Counted from the stretch's first letter, positions 34,166 to 44,059 are shown. The stretch is 64,000 nucleotides of DNA from Verrucomicrobiota bacterium (GCA_003152315.1 PLZV01000013.1:21186-85185), one strand, 5' to 3'. Notes: a model not told the origin generated them from the sequence alone. A program made the numbers and translations.

Positions 34166-36922
34166 TTATCGTAGCACGAAATACGGCTGATTTGACAAGG
34201 TGGCTCCCAATCCGGGATACAGCCAGGATCGGCCCGCTTCGTCACTCAACTCGAAGTAATACTCCAGCGGATAGGGTGAGTCGGTGTAATCCCCGGGGAT
34301 GGCGGCATGGCAACTGCCCGCCTCCATCTGCATCGGCGTCATGCGCCACGGCTCGGATTGATTTGTGTGGCGATAATATAACTGGACCGCTTTCGGCCGG
34401 GCCTGCCCGTTGGAGAGAGCCAATCCAATGGCCACCGGTTGGCCCCGGTGGAAAGCCGCAGGCGTGACATGCGTCACGTTCTGTGTGGGGCGATGGGGTC
34501 GGCCCAGTGCGCTGCGGACAAGAACTGCGACCTTCTCCGTCGTGATGTCCGACACTGACGGCTCCGGAGCGGGCCCAGCGACCTTCTGTTCCAGGGCAGT
34601 GATGTCCTGATCGACTGCCGCCAAACGGTCAGACCAATGGCCACGTTGAAACCAGCTTTCTCCGTATGTCACGTCGGCGACATAGACGCCGGTAGTGACT
34701 TCCGCGATGTTTGCCCAAGCATCTCGCGCTAAGCGGTACGCTTTGATCGATTCCTCCAAGGCGGCGCGGTTACCCGTGCGATCGTACAAACCGTACAACA
34801 CGGCGGCGCGAAGCTTTTGCCCAAAGAACCGACCCAACCCGATTTGAACCTTCACGTCGATGGCGAATCGGCGGAAGGCGGGCGCGTTGTGGTCGACGGT
34901 TTGGGCTTCCGCCTGCGCCAGATTTTTGGCGGCGACGGCGGCGAAATCCTCCAACCATTGTGCAACCTCAACGGGTGAGTACTTACCGCTGACTTGACCC
35001 TTCAACAGTTCGTCGACGTAATCGTCCACGCGAGCGAAGAGCTGCGGATCGAGCGGGCTGACGTTGCCGAATCTCCGGGGGCTGGGTGTTTCGGAGTAGG
35101 GTTGCGGACGGGAGTCACCAATCAACGACATATTCACGTACATCTCGGGCCAGTAATTATTGTTGGCAGCCGACGGAGTATGCGCCGTGGTGAACAACGG
35201 CAGGATGCGGCTTGCATGCGCCAGCGCCGTTTCCGCCGCGGGTGCAGCCCGCCCATAGTCATGGCGAAGTTGCCGTTGCCACGTCTGCGGCTCGGCGTCG
35301 GGGTTGAAGAGCAGTCGGCCCCAGAGCCGGTAGGTGTACCGGTATTTCTCGAAATCTCCTCCCGCCGGCCGTAGCGATGCATCGCCATACCCATCGCGTC
35401 CGCCCGGCAGGCCGGATCCTTTGCGACCTTTGAACGACAATGGATCGAAAATCTCGCATCCCGAACTTCCGCAGAACTTGAAGGCGCGTCCGTAGGCTGC
35501 CCCGAATGTCGGATCACCCCAAAGCAACACTCGCTGTGTGCCGGGCCAGATGCGGTGGACGATGCTGAACCGTCGATCTTCCGTCAGCAGGTCGCCGTAG
35601 CCGTAGCGAAGGAAACTGCGCGCACCCTCGCTCTGGGCAAACAACCCGCCGCCTCGTTCCCGTTTCGGTAATTCGGTGGCGCGGATCGCCGCTTGGTGGT
35701 AGGGCAACCCCATGTGTTCGGCCCAGAACTTCGGCGAGATCGTGAGCGGTAAGCCTGTCCCCAACGCGGTGTCGATCATGCCTTGATCCATGCCCTTGGC
35801 ATGCATGTCGATCTCGACGCGCCGCCCGCTACGGACACAGCCGTCAAAAATCGTTTTCCACAGGTCGTAGTTGCCTTCGGCGACGCCGCTTTCGCCGTGG
35901 ATGCGGAACGTCACGCCTGTGATGTTCGGGCATTCCTTTAGTAGCAAAGCCAGTGCATCGCGACAATACGGTGCGTGTGTCTGCGGCGTAAGCCCTTCAA
36001 TAACGTGGTTGACGTCAGGACTGTTGGTCCACCGGTAAGCATGGGTCCACAGGCCCAATTGGAACTGGAGCCCGCGAGCGGCGGCCTCATCGCTAATGAA
36101 CCGGAGCATCTCCAGGTTCCGATCACGTTCCGCGTCCGGCAGATTCGTCGCGCGGACATCGTAACCGGGCACGGACAGCAAAAACGGATAGGCAAAATAA
36201 AAATACGTATCGCGGAGATTGCTCGCAAAATCGTAGCCCAGGCCGAGGGCGAGATTGAAACGGTTGAACCGCTCGGCCGCGAGCATCGAGAGATACCGCT
36301 GCCAGAAATCACGGTCGTTGAACCAGGCTTTGTCTTCGACATCGCTCGCGAACAGACGCATGACACTGCGGACGGCGTTGGCAGGGCGCTCGATGATGTA
36401 TTTGACCGGACGTAGCGCTGGCCACGGATCATCGCGCAGCGCGACGGCATCGGCGATCTCGGTCAACGCGTAGACGAGCCCGCGAACGTCACTGCCGCTG
36501 GCAAGCAACACTTCTCGTCGACCCAACCTTCCGGGAGCAATGGCCAACGCTTCGGGGTCGGCTGGCGGCAGGACACCAACATCGCGCGTCATGGAGGAAG
36601 TTCCACCCGCCGCGACAATGCAGACATCACCCGGGTCGGCTTCGTCCAATCGTTTACAGATCCGAACAGCGAAACCGCGTCCAGCCAGCGATTGCCGCAG
36701 TTGTTCCATGGCCCATTGCGCTGGTTTCGCGGACGCAATCGGGTCACTGGGATCAAACACGATCGACACACCCCGTGCCGCAAGTCTTGTCCCCAGAGCA
36801 CCAACGTGTGCGCAACCTGTCAGAATGCCCCCGGCAACGCATCCACTGGCGGCCGCGATCTGTCTCAAAAACTCGCGTCGGTTCACGGTCGACAGTTTAG
36901 GAACGCGGAGATTCCCCAACAA
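34166..36922 (-). CDS. Tat-exported glycoside-hydrolase-like lipoprotein
   Basis: 918 residues. A twin-arginine signal (STVNRREFLRQIAAASG) followed by a lipobox (GGILTGC) suggests Tat export and lipidation. Residues ~50-165 look like the GH20/GH67 N-terminal alpha/beta domain (VFDPSDPIASAKPAQWAMEQ; EVLLASGSDVRGLVYALTEI). The large central region is alpha/beta with WLGLW-, HGESGVAEGNYDLWK- and HRIWPGTQRVLLWG-type segments, as in barrel glycosidases. The last 110 residues resemble an Ig/FN3-like domain. A role in glycan breakdown, perhaps glucuronides, is inference; I could not identify catalytic acids. Confidence 0.62.
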   Translation of the reverse strand: MLGNLRVPKLSTVNRREFLRQIAAASGCVAGGILTGCAHVGALGTRLAARGVSIVFDPSDPIASAKPAQWAMEQLRQSLAGRGFAVRICKRLDEADPGDVCIVAAGGTSSMTRDVGVLPPADPEALAIAPGRLGRREVLLASGSDVRGLVYALTEIADAVALRDDPWPALRPVKYIIERPANAVRSVMRLFASDVEDKAWFNDRDFWQRYLSMLAAERFNRFNLALGLGYDFASNLRDTYFYFAYPFLLSVPGYDVRATNLPDAERDRNLEMLRFISDEAAARGLQFQLGLWTHAYRWTNSPDVNHVIEGLTPQTHAPYCRDALALLLKECPNITGVTFRIHGESGVAEGNYDLWKTIFDGCVRSGRRVEIDMHAKGMDQGMIDTALGTGLPLTISPKFWAEHMGLPYHQAAIRATELPKRERGGGLFAQSEGARSFLRYGYGDLLTEDRRFSIVHRIWPGTQRVLLWGDPTFGAAYGRAFKFCGSSGCEIFDPLSFKGRKGSGLPGGRDGYGDASLRPAGGDFEKYRYTYRLWGRLLFNPDAEPQTWQRQLRHDYGRAAPAAETALAHASRILPLFTTAHTPSAANNNYWPEMYVNMSLIGDSRPQPYSETPSPRRFGNVSPLDPQLFARVDDYVDELLKGQVSGKYSPVEVAQWLEDFAAVAAKNLAQAEAQTVDHNAPAFRRFAIDVKVQIGLGRFFGQKLRAAVLYGLYDRTGNRAALEESIKAYRLARDAWANIAEVTTGVYVADVTYGESWFQRGHWSDRLAAVDQDITALEQKVAGPAPEPSVSDITTEKVAVLVRSALGRPHRPTQNVTHVTPAAFHRGQPVAIGLALSNGQARPKAVQLYYRHTNQSEPWRMTPMQMEAGSCHAAIPGDYTDSPYPLEYYFELSDEAGRSWLYPGLGATLSNQPYFVLR

Positions 36923-37089
36923 GTCTCAAATTCTCAGCGGCAAACTCGGCGTGATGGGGGTGAACCCCTACAAGCCGGCGGTCTTGGCGGTGCGGCGGAC
37001 CACATCGAACAGGCTATCTTCGGCGATGACGTGGTCGGGCATTCAGCCCTACAACACTGCTAATTGCAGCTTTACAAGGAGATACGCCT

Positions 37090-39066
37090 GTGGTACCCTT
37101 AATTTTTGCAAGAAAAAGGTCGCAAAGGGTGAAAAGGGCAATCATTTTGGTTTTCGTTTGTCTCGCCGCAAACGCGCATGCGGCGCGCTTCCTTTTCGAT
37201 GCCGATCACGGCGAGAGCGCGGGCAACGCGGACTGGGTCATCGACGCCGATCTGCATAATCTCACGTGGAACAGCTCGGGTACGTTCACGGTAAATACAG
37301 GCGGCACCGAATCCAACGCCCAACGAATCCCGACGCCTCCCGCCAGCGGTATCACATCCAACACGCCGGAGACCTACTGGTCCGGGGCCATTTCCGCGTG
37401 GGCCGTTGACCTCGTGAAGCGCGGGCATTCGGTCGAGACCCTGCCCGCGGGCACGACGCTCACGTATAACACGGCCAACGTTCAGGATCTCACGAATTAC
37501 GACGTGGTTATCATCGATGAGCCGAACATCCTGTTCGCTTCGAGTGAGAAGCAGGCGCTGGTGAACTTCGTGCAGCATGGCGGCAGCCTGTTCATGATTT
37601 CCGACCATGCGGTCTCGGACCGCAACGGTGACGGGGAGGACTCGGTAATGATCTGGAATGACTTCCTCACGAACAACGGTCTAACGAACAACCCGTTCGG
37701 CATCACGTTTCGCTCCACCGGCACTGGGAGCAATTCCAGCGGCGTGAACACCTTCAATCACAGTATCATCGGCGATCCCATCCTCAATGGACCGGTGGGG
37801 TTGGCGACGAACGTGGCCTATTTCAATGGCAATGAGTTCCAGATCGACAATACGAAAAACCCCACGGTGATCAGCCGCATGTGGTTCGGCCTTTCCAGCG
37901 ATTCCAATAACTTCTGTGCCCTCGCCACGCTCCAGTATGGCAGCGGACGTGTCGTTGTGACTGGTGACAGTTCGCCGATTGACGACGGAACAGGCGATCC
38001 GAACGATTCCTCGATCATTAATGGCTACACGGGAGATGCTGGCGGCGTCCAACACATCTGGATCGTCAATGCCAGCGAATGGCTTGCCGCGCCGTTTGCC
38101 GCGCTTCCACCGGCTGCCGTCGGTGTGACCAACGTAACGCCCGCGTGCGGCTCGGCTGCCGGCGGGACAGCGGTGACGATTACGGGCAGTAACTTCCTGA
38201 GCGGTGCGACCGTCCTGATTGGCGGAGTCGCCGCCAGCAACGTGGTGATTGTCAGTAGCAACGCGGTTACAGCGTTTACGCCCGCCAACACCGTGGGAGC
38301 GAAAATTGTTTCGGTGACCAACACCAACGGCAATTTTGGCGCACTGACCAACGGGTTCACCTACGTGACCGCGCTGAGCTTCGGGGGCCTGGGGAGTGTT
38401 ACGCCCGCCATTGAAGCCGCGACTTTGACCTGGTCCGCGGGGACCGGTGCGGTGTCGTACCGCGTCTTTCAAGCAACGGCGACCGGAGCGGAGAACTTTA
38501 ACGCGCCCGTGTTGACCACCAACAGTCTCGCGGCGTTCCTCGCGCCCTTGTATCCGGGGAGCAACAGTCCCATCACCTACTTCTTCGTGGTGCGCGCGGT
38601 GGATGGTTGCGGCAATAGCGAGACCAACACCGTAGAACAATCCCTGCAACCGTTGCTCGACCCGAACAAGGATCAGGACGGCGACGGTATCCCGAATGGA
38701 TTTGAACAGGCGTATGGGTTGAACCCTTTCAATGCCGGGGACGCAAATCTGGATAGCGACGGTGATGGAATATCTAATCTGCAGGAGTTCCTGGCGGGAA
38801 CCGATCCGACGAACCCCGTTTCGGCGTTTCGTATTACCAGCGTCACAGTTACTGGCATCGATGTTCTCATCAATTGGATGACAGGAATCGGCAAGACCAA
38901 TGCACTGCAGTGGACAGCCGGTGCCGCCGACGGAAGTTACAACACGAACAGTTTCGCCGATCTCTTTATCGTCACCAACACTACGGGGACAGTCACGAAC
39001 TACCTGGACGTCGGCGCCGCAACGAATTTTCCCGCCCGTTACTACCGAGTCCGCTTGGTGCCGTAA
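37090..39066 (+). CDS. Secreted protein with GATase-like, IPT/TIG and TSP3-like domains
   Basis: 658 residues, GTG start at 37090 with AAGGAG eight bases upstream. Signal peptide RAIILVFVCLAANAHA. The N-terminal ~300 residues hold a class-I-amidotransferase-like fold (YDVVIIDEPNILFASSEKQA, NFVQHGGSLFMISDHA, YGSGRVVVTGDSSPIDDG). Residues ~345-430 are an IPT/TIG Ig-like domain (VTPACGSAAGGTAVTITGSN). A fibronectin-like part follows. The C-terminal ~135 residues are the TSP3-like module (DQDGDGIPNGFEQ, DSDGDGISNLQEFLAGTDP) ending PARYYRVRLVP, as in the protein at 31467. Likely surface-associated; activity unknown. Confidence 0.82.
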   Translation: MVPLIFARKRSQRVKRAIILVFVCLAANAHAARFLFDADHGESAGNADWVIDADLHNLTWNSSGTFTVNTGGTESNAQRIPTPPASGITSNTPETYWSGAISAWAVDLVKRGHSVETLPAGTTLTYNTANVQDLTNYDVVIIDEPNILFASSEKQALVNFVQHGGSLFMISDHAVSDRNGDGEDSVMIWNDFLTNNGLTNNPFGITFRSTGTGSNSSGVNTFNHSIIGDPILNGPVGLATNVAYFNGNEFQIDNTKNPTVISRMWFGLSSDSNNFCALATLQYGSGRVVVTGDSSPIDDGTGDPNDSSIINGYTGDAGGVQHIWIVNASEWLAAPFAALPPAAVGVTNVTPACGSAAGGTAVTITGSNFLSGATVLIGGVAASNVVIVSSNAVTAFTPANTVGAKIVSVTNTNGNFGALTNGFTYVTALSFGGLGSVTPAIEAATLTWSAGTGAVSYRVFQATATGAENFNAPVLTTNSLAAFLAPLYPGSNSPITYFFVVRAVDGCGNSETNTVEQSLQPLLDPNKDQDGDGIPNGFEQAYGLNPFNAGDANLDSDGDGISNLQEFLAGTDPTNPVSAFRITSVTVTGIDVLINWMTGIGKTNALQWTAGAADGSYNTNSFADLFIVTNTTGTVTNYLDVGAATNFPARYYRVRLVP

Positions 39067-39081
39067 GAATTGTTCGCCCGA

Positions 39082-40296
39082 CTACTTGCCCAACTCGAAC
39101 GCGTCGTGAACGGCGCGGGCGGCTTTGTCGGCATCCTTCAGCCCGATGATGACAGAGAGTTTGATCTCGCTGGTGGAGATCATGTCGATGTTCACGCCGG
39201 TGGCGGCGAGTGTTTCAAACATTTTGGCGGCCACGCCCGGGTGCGAACGCATCCCGATGCCGACGACGGAGAGTTTGGCGATTTCCGTCGTGGCAGTGAC
39301 GTCGCGCGCGCCGATTTCCTTGACGGTAGGCTGCAAGACCTTCGTGGCCCTGGCCGCCTCGTTGGAGGCGACGGTGAAGGAGATGTCGGTGAAACCCTTC
39401 TCGCTGACATTCTGGACGATGACGTCGATGTTGATTTGGGCGTCAGCGATCGTCTTGAAGACTTTCGCCGCGATGCCGGGTTTGTCGGGCACGCCGGCGA
39501 TAGTGACTTTGGCCTGGTTCTTGTCAACCGCGACTCCGCGGATGACCACATCTTCCATTTTTGCGGTTTCTTCTTTCACAATAGTCCCCGGGTTGTCGTT
39601 GAAGCTGCTGCGGACCTCGAAAATGACACCGAACTTCTTGGCGAATTCGACCGAGCGCGCCTGCATCACCTTCGAGCCGAGCGCGGCCAGTTCCAGCATC
39701 TCGTCATAACTGATTTCCGCGAGTTTGCGGGCGTTGGGCACGACGCGCGGGTCGGAAGTATAGACGCCGTCGACGTCGGTGTAAATCTGACAGAGGTCGG
39801 CTTTGACGGCGGCGGCGATGGCGATGGCGGTCAAATCGCTGCCACCGCGTCCCAGCGTGGTGATCTGTCCGTCAGCCGTCGTGCCTTGGAAACCGGCGAT
39901 GGTCACGATGTTGCCGTCGTCGAGGAACTCGTGGACGCGTTTCGGCGTGATGTTGGCAATCTTGGCCTTGGTATGGAGGCCGTCGGTGACGATACCGGCC
40001 TGCGCGCCGGTCAACGACACGGCTTTTGCGCCGAGCGAATGCAGCGCCATGGCCAGCAGCGCGATGGTCGTCTGTTCGCCCGTGGCGAGCAACATGTCCA
40101 TCTCGCGCTCGTTAGGCTCAGGGTGGACTTCCTTGGCCAGTTTGATAAGGCTGTCGGTCACGCCACTCATCGCTGACACCACGGCGACGACTTTGTTGCC
40201 GGCTTGTTGCGTGGCCAGCACACGCCGCGCGACGTTCTTGATTCGCTCGGGATTGCCGACCGAGGTCCCGCCATATTTTTGTACGATCAGTGCCAT
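39082..40296 (-). CDS. lysC: Aspartate kinase LysC
   Basis: 404 residues. Phosphorylates aspartate, the first step to lysine, threonine, methionine and DAP. The N-terminus MALIVQKYGGTSVGNPERIK is the kinase signature. Other blocks are TLGRGGSDLTAIAIAAAVKA and IYTDVDGVYTSDPR. Two ACT domains at the C-terminus (about 265-330 and 345-404) mark the feedback-regulated single-chain form. It is the last gene of the minus-strand hom-stalk-thrC-lysC group, 30 bp after thrC, so the aspartate pathway's threonine branch is clustered here. Confidence 0.96.
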   Translation of the reverse strand: MALIVQKYGGTSVGNPERIKNVARRVLATQQAGNKVVAVVSAMSGVTDSLIKLAKEVHPEPNEREMDMLLATGEQTTIALLAMALHSLGAKAVSLTGAQAGIVTDGLHTKAKIANITPKRVHEFLDDGNIVTIAGFQGTTADGQITTLGRGGSDLTAIAIAAAVKADLCQIYTDVDGVYTSDPRVVPNARKLAEISYDEMLELAALGSKVMQARSVEFAKKFGVIFEVRSSFNDNPGTIVKEETAKMEDVVIRGVAVDKNQAKVTIAGVPDKPGIAAKVFKTIADAQINIDVIVQNVSEKGFTDISFTVASNEAARATKVLQPTVKEIGARDVTATTEIAKLSVVGIGMRSHPGVAAKMFETLAATGVNIDMISTSEIKLSVIIGLKDADKAARAVHDAFELGK

Positions 40297-40326
40297 GGGT
40301 AGTTGCCGGAAGCGGCGTGTCGCCGC

Positions 40327-41385
40327 CTAAATTCCGATTATGTTCAAGACCTCATCCGCATTTGCGCCACAGGTGGTCGGCGAGGAGGCGTTGGCCATCG
40401 CGGTGTCGGGGTCCTTCAATCCGTGTCCTGTCAGGGTGATTGCCACAACCGCGCCGCGCGGGAAAAGTCCCTTTGCCATGTGTTTGCGCAGGCCGGCGAG
40501 GCCGGCGGCGGAGGCAGGCTCGACGAACACACCTTCCTTCGCGGCGAGAAGTTTGTAGGCGTCGATGATCTCGGCGTCGCTCACCATGTCGATCAGACCG
40601 CCCGATTCGTCGCGAGCGGTTTCGGCGAGCTTCCAACTGGCGGGATTACCGATGCGAATGGCCGTGGCAATGGTCTCGGGCTTCTCGACCGGGTGCCCGC
40701 GAACGATGGGTGCGGCGCCCTCCGCTTGAAAGCCGATCAGTTTAGGGGCGGAAGAAATTATCTTGTGCGCCCGATACTCTTGATAGCCCTTCCAGTACGC
40801 CGTGATGTTGCCGGCGTTGCCGACGGGTAATAGATGGAAGTCCGGTGCGCGACCGAGCGCATCGCAGATCTCGAAGGCGGCGGTCTTTTGGCCTTCGATG
40901 CGGTCGGGGTTGATCGAGTTGACGATCTGGATATTGGAGCGTTCACCGATCTCGCGGACGATGCGCAGGGCGTCATCGAAATTCCCGCGCAACGCGATCA
41001 CGGTCGCGCCTTCCATCATCGCCTGGGTCAGCTTGCCCATGGCGATGGCGCCCTTGGGGAGAAGCACCACGCATTTGATACCCGCGCGCGCGGCGTAGGC
41101 CGCGGCCGAGGCGGAAGTGTTGCCGGTGCTCGCGCAGATCACGGCCTTCGCGCCGCGTTCCACGGCGAGCGAAACCGCCACCGTCATGCCGCGGTCCTTG
41201 AACGATGCGGTCGGATTCAAGCCCTCGTACTTGAGCCAAATTTCCAACCCGCCGCCGATGATCTTCTCCAGATTATAGGCGTGGATGAGGGGCGTGTTGC
41301 CTTCGCACAGGGACACGACGGGCGTCTTGTCCGTAACGGGCAAGTACTTGCGATATTGTTCGATGACTCCACGCCAGGCGCTCAT
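40327..41385 (-). CDS. thrC: Threonine synthase ThrC
   Basis: 352 residues, PLP fold type II: converts O-phosphohomoserine to threonine. The PLP lysine lies in NPTASFKDRGMTVAVS (about residue 61), and the phosphate-binding turn is in LLPVGNAGNITAYWKGY. This short form resembles the plant/archaeal-type class rather than the long E. coli enzyme. It starts 2 bp after the stop of the stalk-domain gene and ends 30 bp before lysC. Homoserine kinase, which makes its substrate, is not in the window. Confidence 0.95.
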   Translation of the reverse strand: MSAWRGVIEQYRKYLPVTDKTPVVSLCEGNTPLIHAYNLEKIIGGGLEIWLKYEGLNPTASFKDRGMTVAVSLAVERGAKAVICASTGNTSASAAAYAARAGIKCVVLLPKGAIAMGKLTQAMMEGATVIALRGNFDDALRIVREIGERSNIQIVNSINPDRIEGQKTAAFEICDALGRAPDFHLLPVGNAGNITAYWKGYQEYRAHKIISSAPKLIGFQAEGAAPIVRGHPVEKPETIATAIRIGNPASWKLAETARDESGGLIDMVSDAEIIDAYKLLAAKEGVFVEPASAAGLAGLRKHMAKGLFPRGAVVAITLTGHGLKDPDTAMANASSPTTCGANADEVLNIIGI

Positions 41386-41387
41386 GT

Positions 41388-42053
41388 TTAGTCCCTATAG
41401 GCTGTCGGTCCAAAGTCGATGGAGGCATTCACTGTGCCACCGGTGGTGACCTGAATTTGATTGAAGCGAATCTTACCGTTGCGGTCGCGCGCCGCAAGGC
41501 CATTCGCGCGCGCGCTTTTCGCGACCAGCAGATACGGGCCGGTGGCCACGTTGATGAAAGAGAATCTGCCGTCCTCATCCGCGATCGCATGCGGAAACAG
41601 GAACGTTTCGGTCAACTTCGCGTCCCAACCGGTTTGGTTTTTCGGGATGGGTTCCGCGATGGTTCCGCCGGCTGCGCGGGCGAGATCGCGCACTTGCGAA
41701 TCGGTCAACAACCACGCCTGCGCGCCGGAGTCAGGTTTCCGCGGTTCCCAGACATTGTTGTACCAGGTGAGTCGGCCTTTAACCGTGGGGGCAATGGGTG
41801 TTGCCGCTGCCATCACGGGAGCGGGCGGCTCGGACCGTTCGACATGCACTTCGCCGCGTTCAATCCTTACGTCCGCGCCGAGCGCTTTCCCGATGGCGTC
41901 GATGGGAACATAAACAGTCCCATTGGACTCGATGACGTTGACGGGAATCGTCTGGCCGTTCACGAGGACCCGGATGGCAGACTCGTCCGCGCGCGCCAGC
42001 GAGGCGCTGGCCAGTAGCGCACTGAGGACAATTATTGTTGAGTGCCTGGACAT
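41388..42053 (-). CDS. Exported stalk-domain (copper amine oxidase N-like) protein
   Basis: 221 residues. Signal peptide (IIVLSALLASASLARA), then a region like the copper amine oxidase N-terminal/stalk domain: IRVLVNGQTIPVNVIESNGT, VYVPIDAIGKALGADVRIER. A Pro/Ala linker and a C-terminal beta-sandwich-like part follow (AIADEDGRFSFINVATGPYL, a carboxypeptidase-regulatory-like strand pattern). It is an exported protein set between hom and thrC (gaps of 24 and 2 bp). A role in amino acid synthesis is not obvious; it may simply share the promoter. Confidence 0.7.
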   Translation of the reverse strand: MSRHSTIIVLSALLASASLARADESAIRVLVNGQTIPVNVIESNGTVYVPIDAIGKALGADVRIERGEVHVERSEPPAPVMAAATPIAPTVKGRLTWYNNVWEPRKPDSGAQAWLLTDSQVRDLARAAGGTIAEPIPKNQTGWDAKLTETFLFPHAIADEDGRFSFINVATGPYLLVAKSARANGLAARDRNGKIRFNQIQVTTGGTVNASIDFGPTAYRD

Positions 42054-42077
42054 TGAAACATCCGGTTCGTTACGCTT

Positions 42078-43436
42078 TCACTTCGTGGTCGCGTCGAAGT
42101 TCTCGACGCGAATGACGACGGTCTTGTACTTGACGACACTGAGCCCGTCAATTTTGGCCACCGCTTCCCGAACGGCGCGGTCCTTCGCGGTGTGCAACAT
42201 CATGATCAAGGGGACCGTGCCGCTACTGGCTTCCGTGTGTCCGGCTTTCGGCTCGGGAGCTTCGCGTTGGAGGACGGAAGCGATGCTGATATCGGCGTCA
42301 CCGAGAATTTGTGAAACCTTGGCGATCACGCCCGACCGATCCTCGACGGTCAATCGCAGGTAATACCGCGATTCGACATCATCGATGGTGCGCACGCGCG
42401 CGTGGAGGCGATGCGCCACAAATGCGGGCACGCGTTGCTTGCTGCCAAATTTCAAATTCAATGCGGCGTCGGCCAAATCCGAGATGACGGCGCTTGCCGT
42501 CGCGTCCGCACCCGCGCCGCGCCCGTAGAACATGGTGTCGCCGACCACGTCGCCGTTGACGACGACACCATTGAAGACACCATTGACGCTGGAAAGGACG
42601 TGGCTGTGCGGAATGAGCGTTGGATGCACGCGCACCTCGACGGCGGGCGAGTTGCCGTCCCCGTCGCTTTTGACGACCGCCAGTAGTTTGATCGTGTAAC
42701 CGAGTTCGCGGGCAATCTGGATGTCGAGGCGCGAGACCTGGCGGATGCCTTCGACGTAGGTGTTCTCGAAGCCGGTCCAAAATCCGTGCGCGAGGGAGGC
42801 GAGGATCGTCGCCTTGTGGGCGGAGTCCACGCCGTCGATGTCGAGAGCGGGATTCGCCTCGGCGTAACCGCGCGACTGGGCTTCCTCGAGGGCTTCCTCA
42901 AAATGCAAGTCGTCGGCGGTCATGCGCGAGAGGATGTAATTGCAGGTGCCGTTGACGATGCCGTAGATGATCGGGAAATGGTTGGCGACGAAACCTTCGC
43001 GGAGAGACTTGATGATCGGAATGCCGCCACAGACGCTGGCTTCGTAGAAAATGTTGGATGAATTTTTGGCGGCGGCGCTGAACAGTTCTTCGCCATCGTG
43101 GGCGAGCAGCGCCTTGTTGGCGGTGACGACGACCTTGCCGCGATTCAGCGCGTCGAGGATCAGGGTCTTGGCGAAGCCGGTACCGCCGACGAGTTCGACG
43201 ACGACGTGGACGTCGGGGTCCTGTAGCACCTTTTGCACTTCGCCGGTGAGATGCTGAACGGGGATCGGCAAGTCCTTCAGGCGGGACTCGTCTTTGTCGC
43301 AGACCCACTTGAGGTGGATGCGCATGCCGAGCCGCTCGGTGATGAGGTCGGCATTGCGGGTGAGATGTTTCACCACGCCGCCGCCAACGACACCAGCGCC
43401 GACCAGACCGACATTGAGTTGTTTCGGTTCGCTCAT
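42078..43436 (-). CDS. hom: Homoserine dehydrogenase
   Basis: 452 residues. Reduces aspartate semialdehyde to homoserine. Rossmann start LNVGLVGAGVVGGGVVKHL, the catalytic/substrate blocks VVTANKALLAHDGEELF, GIPIIKSLREGFVANH, YGIVNGTCNYILSRMT and YGRGAGADATASAVISDLAD, then a C-terminal ACT domain (about 365-450) for threonine feedback. I use the ATG at 43436 (MSEPKQLNVGL); an in-frame TTG 18 bases upstream gives an unlikely extension. First gene of the hom-stalk-thrC-lysC series. Confidence 0.95.
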   Translation of the reverse strand: MSEPKQLNVGLVGAGVVGGGVVKHLTRNADLITERLGMRIHLKWVCDKDESRLKDLPIPVQHLTGEVQKVLQDPDVHVVVELVGGTGFAKTLILDALNRGKVVVTANKALLAHDGEELFSAAAKNSSNIFYEASVCGGIPIIKSLREGFVANHFPIIYGIVNGTCNYILSRMTADDLHFEEALEEAQSRGYAEANPALDIDGVDSAHKATILASLAHGFWTGFENTYVEGIRQVSRLDIQIARELGYTIKLLAVVKSDGDGNSPAVEVRVHPTLIPHSHVLSSVNGVFNGVVVNGDVVGDTMFYGRGAGADATASAVISDLADAALNLKFGSKQRVPAFVAHRLHARVRTIDDVESRYYLRLTVEDRSGVIAKVSQILGDADISIASVLQREAPEPKAGHTEASSGTVPLIMMLHTAKDRAVREAVAKIDGLSVVKYKTVVIRVENFDATTK

Positions 43437-43536
43437 CGGAGAATCAGGGCGCAAAGTCTAGCGGCAGTGGGGCGGTTTGTCTAGACTCGATGCCACGCGT
43501 TGTGTTCCAATAGCAGCACAACCCACAGGAGGCGTA

Positions 43537-43989
43537 ATGAATAGATTCAGCACACTGGCAGCGGTTTTGGCATTGGCGGCGATGGTCGGTTGCGCAACGC
43601 AGGTGACGGTGACGCCCACTCATCGTGAGAACATGGCGGCGCAGTCGAAGGTGCTCGCCATCGCGGCGAGCGACCTCGAAAGCACTGTGCATGCGCATCA
43701 CGCCGAAGGCGCGCAAGAGGAAGCGACTCGGGCGGTCATCGAATTTCATGCGCAGGCGGAGAACTTCGCGGGCACCGTGAGTTCGGGGCACTCGGATGAG
43801 AAGATCAATACCGAGTACGAGCACTTGATCGAGACGTATGTGAAACTCAAGCAGACCTTCACGAAGCTGTACCCCGACAAGTTTCTAGACGATGCGTATG
43901 CGCGTGTGCAACATGAGTGGGAGCAACTGGCGCGCGCGTCCGGCTACTCGAACAAGGCGTACCAAAGGAAGATCGAGCAGGGGAAGTAG
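43537..43989 (+). CDS. Small helical lipoprotein
   Basis: 150 residues with a signal peptide and lipobox (LAAMVGC), so membrane-anchored through a lipidated Cys. The mature part is mostly helical and charged (HREHMAAQSK-type start, EEATRAVIEFHAQAENFAGT, YEHLIETYVKLKQTFTKLYP). The ATG has ACAGGAGG eight bases upstream, a strong site. No family recognised. It is divergent from hom, with about 100 bp between, so the two probably have back-to-back promoters. Confidence 0.78.
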   Translation: MNRFSTLAAVLALAAMVGCATQVTVTPTHRENMAAQSKVLAIAASDLESTVHAHHAEGAQEEATRAVIEFHAQAENFAGTVSSGHSDEKINTEYEHLIETYVKLKQTFTKLYPDKFLDDAYARVQHEWEQLARASGYSNKAYQRKIEQGK

Positions 43990-44059
43990 GGAACGGCCGA
44001 ACGTTCAACTTTCAAGGGGAAGAGTTGGGGGGCCGGCGCACAACAAAATTGCCGAAGAC

